A stretch of 64,000 bases of DNA from RYN-230 sp963841695 (GTDB lineage Bacteria; Actinomycetota; Actinomycetes; Streptosporangiales; Streptosporangiaceae): the NCBI GenBank assembly GCA_963841695.1, contig CAWJDQ010000001.1:372001-436000 (forward strand), written 5' to 3'. A program made the translations under genes and the position numbers. The notes beneath the pieces were generated by a model. That model was not told where the DNA came from and ran no database searches. It was given only the letters and a program-made list of their open reading frames with translations. Positions 35,012-43,363 of the stretch are shown here, piece after piece (position 1 is the stretch's first letter; every line of letters starts with the position of its first letter).

Positions 35012-36352
35012 GGACTGCGGGGCGTAGTTGTCCGGCTTCGGGCCCGCCAGCCGGGAGGTGTCCGGCGTCTGCGTCACCGACGACGGGCTGACGAACGTGC
35101 TGCCCGAGGGCGTGACCTGCACGGCCTCGTCCAGCGCGCTGCCCTTCAGCAGCTGCTTCCAGGTCAGGAACCACACGGTGAACCCGTCGTCCCACTTACC
35201 GGCGGCCGGGCTGCCGGTGACCGTCACCGGGTCGCCGGGCGTGGCCAGGTTGTAGTACATCGCCGCGTGCTGGGGGGACAGGTTCACGCACCCGTGGCTG
35301 ACGTTGGTGTACCCCTGCTCGCTCACCGACCAGGGCGCCGAGTGCAGGTAGTCGCCGCTGTAGGTGAACCGGACCGCGTCGTTGACCAGCTCGTTGTACC
35401 CGTTGCCGACCATCCGCACCGGGTTGCCCTTCTCCAGCGTGATGTAGGTGCCGTCCACCGTGGGCAGGCCGGGCCGCCCGGTGCTGATCGGCCAGTGTCC
35501 CCACAGCCTGCCCTTGTAGAACACGTTCAGGTAGTGGGTCTGGGTACTGGCCACGACGATCAGCGAGGCCCCGATCTTGAAGGTCTGGGTGAGGTCGGCG
35601 GTGAAGAAGACGCCGGGGGAGGCTTCCACCCCGGCCAGGTGCCCGTCGAACGAGACCGTGGTGTTCGCCGGCCAGTAGTTCATGGTCCGGAAGTACAGCG
35701 TCTGGTCGCCGTCCCAGTACCAGGCCCCGGTCACCGGCTTGGAGCTGCTCACCTCGAGGGACCGCTCGACCGCGGCCTTGTTGGTCACCGGGGAGCTGAA
35801 CGTGATGCGGATGGGCATCCCGACGCCGTAGTACTGCTTGTAGCCCTCGAAGATCATGGCGGTGTCGGAGGTCGCGGGCGTGAGCGTGCGGAAGGTGCTC
35901 GTCGAGGTGACCCTGGTGCCGGACGAGCTGACCGCGGTGGCGCGCACCGTGTAGCTCTGGGCGGGCTGCAGTGCCCACTGGTTCCGCCAGACCGTGTGCG
36001 CGCCATTGAAGGAGCCGCTGACCGTCTGGCTCCCCGAGGTCACGCTGACGGTCTGGATCTTGCCGCTGGCCGCGGTGACCTTGATCCCCTTGCTCGGGTT
36101 GACGTTGCTGTGCCCGTCGCCCGGGCTGATGTGCAGCGCGGCGCGGGCCGCGGCGGCGGAGGCCTGGGCCGCGCTGGGCTTGGCCGCGGGCGTGCTGCCC
36201 GCCGGGGACCCGCTCGAGCAGGCCGCGATCAGCAGGCCCGCCACGCCGGTCACCGCGGCGACCGCGAGCCAGCGGCCCGGTCCGGCCGCCCTGCGGCCCT
36301 GCCGGGCCGGCCTCGTGTGCCACTGGCCGTCCGCCCTATCGCTCTGCCGCAC
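35009..36352 (-). CDS. lipoprotein L,D-transpeptidase (YkuD)
   Basis: 447 residues from GTG 36352 (AGGAGG seven bases upstream). Basic N-terminus, hydrophobic stretch and lipobox LIAAC put the lipidated Cys at about residue 45. Two Ig-like domains follow (residues about 85-290), then the YkuD catalytic domain with YTNVSHGCVNLSPQH near 350 holding the active-site His/Cys. It should form 3-3 cross-links in peptidoglycan outside the membrane, like the mycobacterial Ldt proteins. The gene precedes two tandem apolipoprotein N-acyltransferase genes on the same strand (it lies downstream of them), which would act on lipoproteins of this kind. Length and layout are normal. Confidence 0.9.
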   Translation of the reverse strand: MRQSDRADGQWHTRPARQGRRAAGPGRWLAVAAVTGVAGLLIAACSSGSPAGSTPAAKPSAAQASAAAARAALHISPGDGHSNVNPSKGIKVTAASGKIQTVSVTSGSQTVSGSFNGAHTVWRNQWALQPAQSYTVRATAVSSSGTRVTSTSTFRTLTPATSDTAMIFEGYKQYYGVGMPIRITFSSPVTNKAAVERSLEVSSSKPVTGAWYWDGDQTLYFRTMNYWPANTTVSFDGHLAGVEASPGVFFTADLTQTFKIGASLIVVASTQTHYLNVFYKGRLWGHWPISTGRPGLPTVDGTYITLEKGNPVRMVGNGYNELVNDAVRFTYSGDYLHSAPWSVSEQGYTNVSHGCVNLSPQHAAMYYNLATPGDPVTVTGSPAAGKWDDGFTVWFLTWKQLLKGSALDEAVQVTPSGSTFVSPSSVTQTPDTSRLAGPKPDNYAPQS

Positions 36353-36480
36353 TGCGGATCCTCCTGTTGCTGACCACGTGAGGCCGTGGCGAGGCAGTGC
36401 CACGGTCGGTTCGTTGCGGAGCTGTCTTGCTGGTCCGGGCCGCGCTGATCCGGGGCATCCTCGCGGCCGTGCCCCGGCCC

Positions 36481-38192
36481 TCAGCGGTCCGGCGGGGGAG
36501 ACGGTGGTGCCGGTTCGTCAACGTCGTCCGGGGGCACCCCGGTTCCCGGCGAAGCACCCACTACTGAGACGGACCGGGCGCGCCGCAGGTTGCCTTCCAA
36601 AGGTACTCGTCCGCCACGTACCCGGCGAACCGTCTGCAAACCGGCGATCGCGGCCAGCAGCACGATGCCGGTCGCGACCCACGGCACGTAGTCGCCGAGC
36701 CGGTCGTACAGGGTGCGGGCGCTCGCCGGCGGCAGCCCCAGCCGGACCACGGTCACACCGCGCTGCTGGGCGGTCATCAGGGCCAGCAGCCGCCCGCGCG
36801 GATCGAAGGCCACGGTGTCCCCGGTCAGGGCGGCCTGAACCACCGGACGGCCGGTCTCGGCGGCCCGGACCGCGCTCAGCGACGCGTGCTGGGCCGGCGC
36901 CCAGCTGTCCTGGAACGTCGAGTCGGACGTCTGGTACACGATGAGCTGGGCCCCGAGGTCCGTGTCAACCCGTGACATATCGGGAAAGGCGGACTCGAAG
37001 CAGATCAGCACGCCGAGCGGCAGCGGCCGCCCGGCCCGGTCGGTGGCGTGGACGAGATGCGCGCCGTGACCGGGCACCATGTTGCTCGAGGCGGCCTTGC
37101 TGATCCGGGCGATCCAGCCCAGCGCGCCGCGCAGCGGGATGTACTCGCCGAACGGGACCAGCCGCGTCTTGGTGTACGAGCCGGCGATGCCCCGCGGCCC
37201 GATGAGCAGGGCCACTTTGGACCGCGAGCCATCTGGCCAGGACGCGTCCTGGTTCACCAGCACCTGGGCGCCGGTGTCCGCGGACAGCCGTTTGATCTGC
37301 CCGAACAGCACCGGATTGCGCTCGATGTCGGTGCCGACGCTGCTCTCCCCCCAGACGATCAGGTCGCTGGCACGGGCTGGCTGGCACGGGTGTGGCTGGC
37401 ACGGGTGTGGCTGGCACGGGTGTGGCTGGCACGGGTGTGGCTGGCACTGAGCCCGCGGGACAGCCGCAGGCTGGCGTCCACCCGCTGGTTCTTGCTGCTG
37501 GTCAGGCCGGGCTGGACCAGCGCCACCGTGACGTGCCGGGCTGGCGGCACGGCCGCGGTGAGCGCGAACGCCAGCGGTCCCGCGGCCAGGGCCAGGGCCA
37601 CCCCGGCCGCTCCCGCGGCCCGCACCGCCAGGCCCCGGGCCAGCAGCAGGATCGCGAGGCCGGTGTTGGCCGCGACCAGGGCGAAGCTGATCAGCCAGAT
37701 GCCGCCCACCGCGGCCAGGGCCAGCACCGCGGGGTGCTGCCACTGGCTGGCGCCCAGCACGTCCCACGGGCCGCCCAGGTACTGCCACGACCGGGCCCAC
37801 TCGGTGAACACCCAGTAGGCCGGGAGCACGGCGAGCGCCGCCAGCGCGCGGGCGGGCCGCAGCGGCGGGCGCAGCAGGGCCCAGGCCGCCACCCCGAACC
37901 CGGTCCACAGGGCCCCGAACACCACCGCGACCAGCAGCAGCGCCGGGCCGATGCTGGGGACCAGCCAGTACAGGGCGGCCAGGATGAAGCCGGCGCCCAG
38001 CCACCAGCCGCGTACCGCGGCCTCCCGGGCGGACGGGGCGGCGCGGATGATGAGGATTCCGGGCACCAGCCCGCACCAGCCGAGGAACTCCAGGTTGAGC
38101 TGGGGGAAGGCCAGGGTCGGCAGCGCTCCTGCCGCCAGCGCCGCATAGCGGAGAGGGTCGGCCAAGGCCCGCCACACTGCCATGACTCCCAT
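36481..38192 (-). pseudogene. lnt: apolipoprotein N-acyltransferase (first copy), frame disrupted
   Basis: The 5' part (38192 to about 37440) encodes six to seven helices (GALPTLAFPQLNLEFLGW, then EWARSWQYLGGPWDVLGASQ) and the start of the nitrilase domain (VALVQPGLTSSKNQ). The 3' part (to 36481), in another frame, holds DLIVWGESSVG with catalytic Glu, YTKTRLVPFGEYIPL with Lys, and GVLICFESAFPD with Cys, then a final helix and an acidic Pro tail. The frame changes inside a 15-bp tandem repeat at 37366-37448 that is inserted in the nitrilase domain. Lnt adds the N-acyl chain to lipoproteins. MGV at 38192 or MAV at 38183 may be the start. A second intact copy lies just upstream. Confidence 0.8.
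37366..37448. repeat. 15-bp minisatellite inside the first lnt gene
   Basis: Four exact copies of CTGGCACGGGTGTGG fill 37381-37440, with a diverged copy before and a partial copy after. On the minus strand they would read as ASHTR, CQPHP or PATPV pentapeptides depending on frame. The repeat interrupts the nitrilase domain of the acyltransferase before the catalytic Glu. Confidence 0.92.
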
Positions 38193-38246
38193 TGTCGGTC
38201 CATCCGCCTGCGGCGGGTCCGCCCGGGGTCATCCGTGATGCGTGCG

Positions 38247-39905
38247 TTACGTGGTACTGCCCGCCCCGCCGCCTGTGCTGCTGGTGCTGGTGCTGGTGCT
38301 CGTGCGCCGGCCCCGGGCCCCGGCCACCGCGCGGGCGATGGCCCAGCCCAGGGCCAGGATGGTCAGCCCGGTGAGCACGGCCTCCGGCCAGCCGCCCAGC
38401 CGGTCGGCCAGGGTCAGGCTGCTGCGCAGCGGGACCCGCACGTCGAGTACCGCCCGCTGCCACAGCCCGGTGCGGGCCAGCACGGCGCCGTCCGGGGCGA
38501 TGATGGCGCTCTCCCCGGTCGTGGAGGCGTACGCGATCGCGCGGTCCGAGGTGATCGCGTCGATCCGGGCCATGGCCACCTGCTGGGTGGACTCGCCGGA
38601 CTGGCCGTCAACCTCGAACGTGGCGTCGTTGGACTGCACCGCGAGCAGGTTGGCGCCCGCGGTTACCTCCGACCGCACCAGGCCGTCGAAGCCGACTTCG
38701 TAGCAGATCACGTCGCCGAGCCGGATCGCGCCCTGATGGAACACCACCGCGCGGTGGCCGGCCGTGAAGTTGACCGGCTGCAGGTTGACCAGCGAGGTGA
38801 CGTGCGCGAGCAGGCTGCGGAACGGGATGTACTCCCCGAACGGGACCAGCTGGCGCTTCACGTAGATCGCCACCGGGCCGCGGCGGGGCAGCCATAGCTG
38901 GCCCGTGTTGCGGAGCGGGTTCTCCAGCAGCGCCCCGACCAGGACCGGCCGGTCGATGGCCGCGACCGCGCCGGCGATCGTGGCGTAGATGGCCGGGTAC
39001 TCGCTGGGGTCCAGGTCGGTCGAGTTCTCCGGCCAGATCACCATGTCCGGGGCGGGCCGGGCACCGGCGGCGACCTGGGCGGCCAGGGCCCGGGTGGCGG
39101 CGGCGTGATTGTTGGTGACCGTGGTCGCGCGGAGCAGGTCCGGCAGGGACCTGGCGTGCGGGACGTCGCCCTGCACCGCGGCCACCGTCACGGTGCGCGA
39201 TGCCGCCCCGGCCCCATCCACCGGGAGCAGGGCGCCCGCCAGGGCGACCCCGGCCGTGACGGCCGTGGCCACCGCCGCGGCGATGAGGTGGCGCCGGCCG
39301 CGCACGGCGCACAGGACCAGCCAGGCCAGCATGGCCCCGGTCACCGCGACCAGGAAGGACAGCCATGGGGGGCCGCCCACCGCGGCCCAGCCCGAGGTGG
39401 GCGCGCCCGCCTGGCTCATCGCCAGCCGGCCCCATGGGAACGCGTAGGGCCAGCGGGCCCGCATGGCCTCGGCCGCCACCCACCAGCCGCCTACCGCCAG
39501 CGGCCAGCCAGGCAGCCCGAGCAGGAGGCGCTGGCCCACCGCGAGCAGGCCGAAGATCAGCGCCTCGGCGATGGCCAGCGCTGCCCACGCGTACCAGGCC
39601 ACGTTGATCAGCCAGGACAGCAGCGGCACGAAGAACGCGAGCCCGAAGACCAGCCCGATGACGAACGAGGACCGCAGCCGCTGCCGGTACAGGGCGAGGA
39701 CCAGCAGGGCAGGCCCGGCGGCCGCCAGCGGCCAGATGCCGACCGGCGGGAACGCGCCCGCCAGGGCCACGCCGCCGGCCAGGGCGAGCGGGAGTGCCCA
39801 GCGCAGCCGCAGCCCGGCGCGGCCGGCTGGGAGGCCGGCCGTGGCGGCGGAGACCCGCCCGGCGGTGGCCACGCCGCCTGCGTTTGCGTCCGGGATCCGC
39901 TGCAT
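38247..39905 (-). CDS. lnt: apolipoprotein N-acyltransferase (second copy)
   Basis: 552 residues, intact. N-terminal seven helices (LAGGVALAGAFPPVGIWPLA, FVPLLSWLINVAWYAW, PYAFPWGRLAMSQ), then the nitrilase domain: MVIWPENSTDLDP with catalytic Glu, VKRQLVPFGEYIPFRSLL with Lys and GDVICYEVGFDG with Cys, and a last helix. It transfers an acyl chain from phospholipid to the N-terminal Cys of lipoproteins, outside the membrane. The C-terminal tail is a Ser/Thr repeat from a 6-bp microsatellite at about 38271-38300. ATG 39905 is preferred over the upstream in-frame start because homology-like sequence begins after it. It precedes the first copy by about 55 bases. Confidence 0.88.
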   Translation of the reverse strand: MQRIPDANAGGVATAGRVSAATAGLPAGRAGLRLRWALPLALAGGVALAGAFPPVGIWPLAAAGPALLVLALYRQRLRSSFVIGLVFGLAFFVPLLSWLINVAWYAWAALAIAEALIFGLLAVGQRLLLGLPGWPLAVGGWWVAAEAMRARWPYAFPWGRLAMSQAGAPTSGWAAVGGPPWLSFLVAVTGAMLAWLVLCAVRGRRHLIAAAVATAVTAGVALAGALLPVDGAGAASRTVTVAAVQGDVPHARSLPDLLRATTVTNNHAAATRALAAQVAAGARPAPDMVIWPENSTDLDPSEYPAIYATIAGAVAAIDRPVLVGALLENPLRNTGQLWLPRRGPVAIYVKRQLVPFGEYIPFRSLLAHVTSLVNLQPVNFTAGHRAVVFHQGAIRLGDVICYEVGFDGLVRSEVTAGANLLAVQSNDATFEVDGQSGESTQQVAMARIDAITSDRAIAYASTTGESAIIAPDGAVLARTGLWQRAVLDVRVPLRSSLTLADRLGGWPEAVLTGLTILALGWAIARAVAGARGRRTSTSTSTSSTGGGAGSTT

Positions 39906-40137
39906 GGCCCCGAGCGTAGCCGGGTATGCGGGGTTAGCGCCGCCGCTGGGGCGCCCGGACCTGGGCCGGTGCCCCGTGGTGGGTGTGGTGACGGCGCGGC
40001 ACCGCTGTTGCGGGTGCGAGCCGGTCTCGGCCTCTTTCACCGGAATCGTGGTTCTTCAGCGTGATAGCTTGATTACAACCTGTTCCCAGGTGGGGGGAGA
40101 CGGGGCAATCCGACAGCACGGCGCGAGGGTCCCCTCA

Positions 40138-40932
40138 GTGATCAAGATCCGCTATGCAGACCTGCCTCAGGGCCGTCATGCACAGGTCCGCCCCGGCGGC
40201 CGGCGGCCGGTCATCTATCTGCTTCCCGGCTTGTCCCCGGCCCAGCGCCGGGACGCCCTGCGCAGATTAATCCGCACCTCACGGCAGGGGTACGGGCCCC
40301 GGTTGCGGGCCACCGGGGTCGCGGCCGCGGTCGCCAGGGACGCCGCCAAGTCCACCGCGCGCACGGGGCTGGCCGCGGTCCGGTGCCATCCGGCGGGGTC
40401 TGCGGCCCTGGCCGCCGGCGTCGCCGCCGCCGTGATCTGCTACGCCCTCTTCGTCACGGTGACCGTACGGTTCAGCCCGGCCCCGGCCGGGCCGCCGGCC
40501 GCGGCGGGCGCGGTCCCGTCCGGGGCGCCGGGCGCCGGGGGGCCAGGCCGGTCCCCGGGAGGCGGGGCCCGCGGCCCGGCGGCCGGGCGGCTCGCGCTCT
40601 CCGTGCCGCACGGGGCGCCATCCGTCCCGGGCTCCGGCCCGTCCGGGTCCCCCGGCCCGGCGCCGTCCGGGTCCGCGCCGTCCGGGTCTGCGCCGTCCGG
40701 GTCTGCGCCGTCCGGGTCCGCGCCGTCCGGGCGGGCCACCAGTCCCGATCCTGTGCCCACCGGCACCTGGTCAGCCCCGGGAGGGGTGCTGCCGACCGCC
40801 TCGGCCGGGCCGTCCCCGGTCTCCTCGCCGTCCCCGGCCGCCGGGCCAGCCAGCCCGGCGCCGCCGCCCTCGGGCCGCGCGGGCGGGCTGTGCCTGCAAC
40901 TCGGCCCCCTCGGGGTCTGTATCTCGGGGTAA
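40138..40932 (+). CDS. single-pass membrane protein with Ser/Pro-rich outer region
   Basis: 264 residues. Cytoplasmic N-terminal part of about 95 residues (IKIRYADLPQGRHAQV, VIYLLPGLSPAQRRDALRRL), one membrane segment near 100-118 (AALAAGVAAAVICYALFV), then a Pro/Ser/Gly-rich outer stretch with SAPSG repeats, ending in LCLQLGPLGVCISG with two Cys that could form a disulfide. Unknown function; the arrangement resembles cell-wall-spanning stalk proteins. GTG 40138 has GAGGG upstream. The 232-base region before it (39906-40137) is divergent to lnt and must hold both promoters; an AT-richer stretch at about 40055-40085 stands out. Confidence 0.65.
   Translation: MIKIRYADLPQGRHAQVRPGGRRPVIYLLPGLSPAQRRDALRRLIRTSRQGYGPRLRATGVAAAVARDAAKSTARTGLAAVRCHPAGSAALAAGVAAAVICYALFVTVTVRFSPAPAGPPAAAGAVPSGAPGAGGPGRSPGGGARGPAAGRLALSVPHGAPSVPGSGPSGSPGPAPSGSAPSGSAPSGSAPSGSAPSGRATSPDPVPTGTWSAPGGVLPTASAGPSPVSSPSPAAGPASPAPPPSGRAGGLCLQLGPLGVCISG
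40662..40731 (+). repeat. 15-bp minisatellite (SAPSG repeats)
   Basis: Four units of GCCGTCCGGGTCCGC or its GTCTGC variant plus a partial fifth, inside the Ser/Pro-rich membrane protein gene, coding for PSGSA repeats. Unit variants alternate, which suggests slippage or unequal exchange. Confidence 0.9.
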
Positions 40933-40979
40933 ATCGGTATCTCCGGGTAACCTGACCGGGGACTACGGGAGGTACCTGA

Positions 40980-41957
40980 GTGAGCCGCCGTGGCTGGATC
41001 CTCTTCACGGCGATGAGCGTGATCTGGGGCGTGCCCTACCTGCTCATCAAGGTCGCGGACGGCGGCGTCTCCGTTCCCGTCCTGGTCTTCGCCCGGGTCG
41101 GCGGGGCCGCGGTGATCCTGTTGCCGCTCGCGGTGCGCCGCGGCCAGCTCGGGGCGCTGCGCGGGCACTGGCGCTGGCTGGCCGTGTTCGCGTGTGTGGA
41201 GATCATCCTGCCGTGGCTGTTCCTGTCCGCTGCGGAGCGGCGGCTGTCCAGCTCGATGAGTGGCCTGCTGATCGCCTCGGTCCCGATCATCGGGGTGGCC
41301 CTGGCCCGGCTCACCGGAGGCGGGGAGCGGCTCACCCCGCTGCGCTGGGCCGGCCTGCTCGGCGGGCTGGCCGGGGTGCTGCTGCTGGCCGGCCCGGGAG
41401 CGCTGCACGGCGACCTGGGGGCGGTCGTGCTGGTGATGCTGACCGCGGTGGGGTACGCCACCGGACCGCTGGTCGCCAGCCGCAAGCTCGCTGACCTGCC
41501 GGGTCTCGGGGTGACCGCGGTATGCCTGGGGTTCGCGGCCGTGGTCTACGCGCCGGCGGCCGCGCTGACCTGGCCGCGATCCGTCCCGTCCGCGGCGGTG
41601 CTGGCCAGCCTGGCCGGGCTGGCGCTGGTCTGCACGGCCCTGGCGTTCGTGCTGTTCTTCCAGCTGATCGCCGAGGTCGGCCCGGCCCGGGCTACGGTCA
41701 TCACGTACGTGAACCCGGCGGTGGCCGTGGCCCTGGGCGTGGGAGTGCTCGGCGAGCCGCTCACCCCCGAGATCATCGCGGCCTTCGGCCTGATCCTGGC
41801 GGGCTCGGTGCTGGCCACGCGGCCCAGCCCGGCGGCGGGCGGGCACGGGACCGGCAGCGATCAGGGGACCGAGGATGATCACGCGGCCGGTGGTGATCAC
41901 GTGGCGGGTGGTGAGGAAGGGGTGACCGGCCAGCCGCGGACCTCCGCCACACCATGA
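40980..41957 (+). CDS. EamA/DMT-family transporter
   Basis: 325 residues. Two five-helix repeats: WILFTAMSVIWGVPYLLIKVA at the start is the usual EamA helix 1, and the second repeat ends with ITYVNPAVAVALGVGVLGEPLT, the conserved final motif before the last helix. A metabolite exporter of the drug/metabolite superfamily in the cytoplasmic membrane. The last 35 residues are a Gly/Asp/Glu/His-rich tail (GGDHVAGGEEG). GTG 40980 follows GGGAGG at eight bases. Its stop overlaps the start of the THUMP-like methyltransferase gene (ATGA), so they are coupled without an obvious functional link. Confidence 0.87.
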   Translation: MSRRGWILFTAMSVIWGVPYLLIKVADGGVSVPVLVFARVGGAAVILLPLAVRRGQLGALRGHWRWLAVFACVEIILPWLFLSAAERRLSSSMSGLLIASVPIIGVALARLTGGGERLTPLRWAGLLGGLAGVLLLAGPGALHGDLGAVVLVMLTAVGYATGPLVASRKLADLPGLGVTAVCLGFAAVVYAPAAALTWPRSVPSAAVLASLAGLALVCTALAFVLFFQLIAEVGPARATVITYVNPAVAVALGVGVLGEPLTPEIIAAFGLILAGSVLATRPSPAAGGHGTGSDQGTEDDHAAGGDHVAGGEEGVTGQPRTSATP

Positions 41958-43285
41958 CCAGGGCGGCAGGAACTCCGGCGGGCGAGCCGCGTGCGGCGGA
42001 CCCTGGTGGGGCTGTTCCTGGTGCGATCGGCCCCGGTACGGCCGGGTCTGGTGCGGCTGATCCCCGGGAGGCGGATCTGGACGCCCTGCTCAGCGGCCCG
42101 GGCGCGGAGCTGCTGGCCTCCCTGCGCGATGAGGCGGTGACCCCGGACACCGCGCTCGCGCTGGGGACCCGGCTGCGCGCGAGCTACCCGGCCGCGCTGG
42201 TCGCAGCGGCCCTGGCCCAGCACGAGCTCCGGCTCGCGGCCCGGGAGAAGTTCAGCCGGGCCCTGGACATGTTCTTCACCCGGGCCGGCCTGGAGCAGGC
42301 CTCCGCCGAGGTGGTGGCCCGGCACCGGCAGGCCCGGTTCGCGGGGGCGGGCGTGCTCGCCGACCTGTGCTGCGGCATCGGCGGGGATCTCGCCGCCCTG
42401 GCCGGGCAGCATCAGGTCCGGGCCGTGGACCGGGACCCGCTGCACCTGCGGATGGCCGTGCTCAACGCCGGTGTCTACGGGGTGGCGGGTGCGGTCCGGG
42501 CCGTCCGGGCCGACGTCCGGGCGGCGGACCTGGACGGGGTGGAGGCGGTGTTCATCGACCCGGCCCGGCGCGCGGATCGCAGCCCGGACCGCGGCACTGG
42601 GCGCGGCCCGGATCGCAGCCCGGGCCGCGGCCCGGGCCCCCGCCGGCTGGGTCCCGGCGCCAGCGAGCCGCCGCTGGACTGGTGCCTGGCCCTGGCCGGG
42701 CGGGTGCCCGCCGTGGGTATCAAGGCCGCGCCGGGGATCGCGCGGGACGCCGTGCCCCCGGGCTGGGAACTGGAATTCGTCGCGGTCGGGCGGGACCTGA
42801 AGGAGGCCGTGGCCTGGTCGCCGTCCCTCGCGGGGCACGCGACCCGGGCCACCATCCTGCCCGGCGGCCACACGCTCACCCCCCGGCCAGGCCCGCCGGT
42901 GCCGGTGCGGGCGCCCGGCCCGTTCCTCCTCGACCCGAACCCGGCGGTGACCCGGGCCGGCCTGGTCGAGGAGCTGGCCCGGCCGCTAGGGGCGTGGAAG
43001 ATCGACCAGCAGATCGCGTTCTTGTGCACGGACAGCGCGGTGCGCACGCCGTTCGCGCGGACCCTCCAGGTGATCGACTCGGGACCGTGGAACCAGAAGA
43101 AGCTGCCCGCCCGGCTGCGTGACCTCGACGTGGGCGCGCTGGACATCCGCCGCCGCGGGCTGGCCGGCGACGTGGGCCAGCTGCACCGGCAGCTGAAGCT
43201 GGCTGGTTCCCGGCGGGCCACCCTGGTCATGACCCGGGTGGCGGACCGGCCCTGGGGGCTGGTCTGCCTCGACCTCCCCGGGTGA
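41954..43285 (+). CDS. class I SAM methyltransferase with THUMP-like C-terminal domain
   Basis: 443 residues. A low-complexity Gly/Ala/Pro N-terminus, a helical domain (AREKFSRALDMFFTRAGLEQA near 95), a SAM-binding motif ADLCCGIGGDLAALAG near 135 with acidic VRAVDRDPLHL, then AVFIDPARRADR. After a Gly/Arg/Pro insertion near 208-228 (repeat-like DNA), the C-terminal third has FLLDPNPAVTRAGLVEELA and DVGALDIRRRG, which I associate with the THUMP-like domain. Such proteins are thought to act on RNA; the target is unknown. ATG overlaps the upstream stop. SerS follows 78 bases later. Confidence 0.8.
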   Translation: MTRAAGTPAGEPRAADPGGAVPGAIGPGTAGSGAADPREADLDALLSGPGAELLASLRDEAVTPDTALALGTRLRASYPAALVAAALAQHELRLAAREKFSRALDMFFTRAGLEQASAEVVARHRQARFAGAGVLADLCCGIGGDLAALAGQHQVRAVDRDPLHLRMAVLNAGVYGVAGAVRAVRADVRAADLDGVEAVFIDPARRADRSPDRGTGRGPDRSPGRGPGPRRLGPGASEPPLDWCLALAGRVPAVGIKAAPGIARDAVPPGWELEFVAVGRDLKEAVAWSPSLAGHATRATILPGGHTLTPRPGPPVPVRAPGPFLLDPNPAVTRAGLVEELARPLGAWKIDQQIAFLCTDSAVRTPFARTLQVIDSGPWNQKKLPARLRDLDVGALDIRRRGLAGDVGQLHRQLKLAGSRRATLVMTRVADRPWGLVCLDLPG

Positions 43286-43350
43286 TGGGTGACGGGCGCC
43301 CCCGGGGGGCGGGAGGCGCCGTGACGCACCGGATCGCCGGGCCTGCCCGC

Positions 43351-43356
43351 TAGACT
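43351..43356 (+). promoter_or_regulatory. -10 element for a probable leaderless serS transcript
   Basis: TAGACT ends eight bases before the serS GTG, which places the usual transcription start at or one base before the start codon. There is no Shine-Dalgarno motif at this GTG. No good -35 element is visible, as is common for actinobacterial promoters. Confidence 0.5.
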
Positions 43357-43363
43357 CGCGCAC

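Noticed and set aside
37366..40731. Tandem repeats considered as a small CRISPR array
   Set aside because: Units are 15 bp and contiguous with no spacers, lie in coding sequence, and no cas genes are near.
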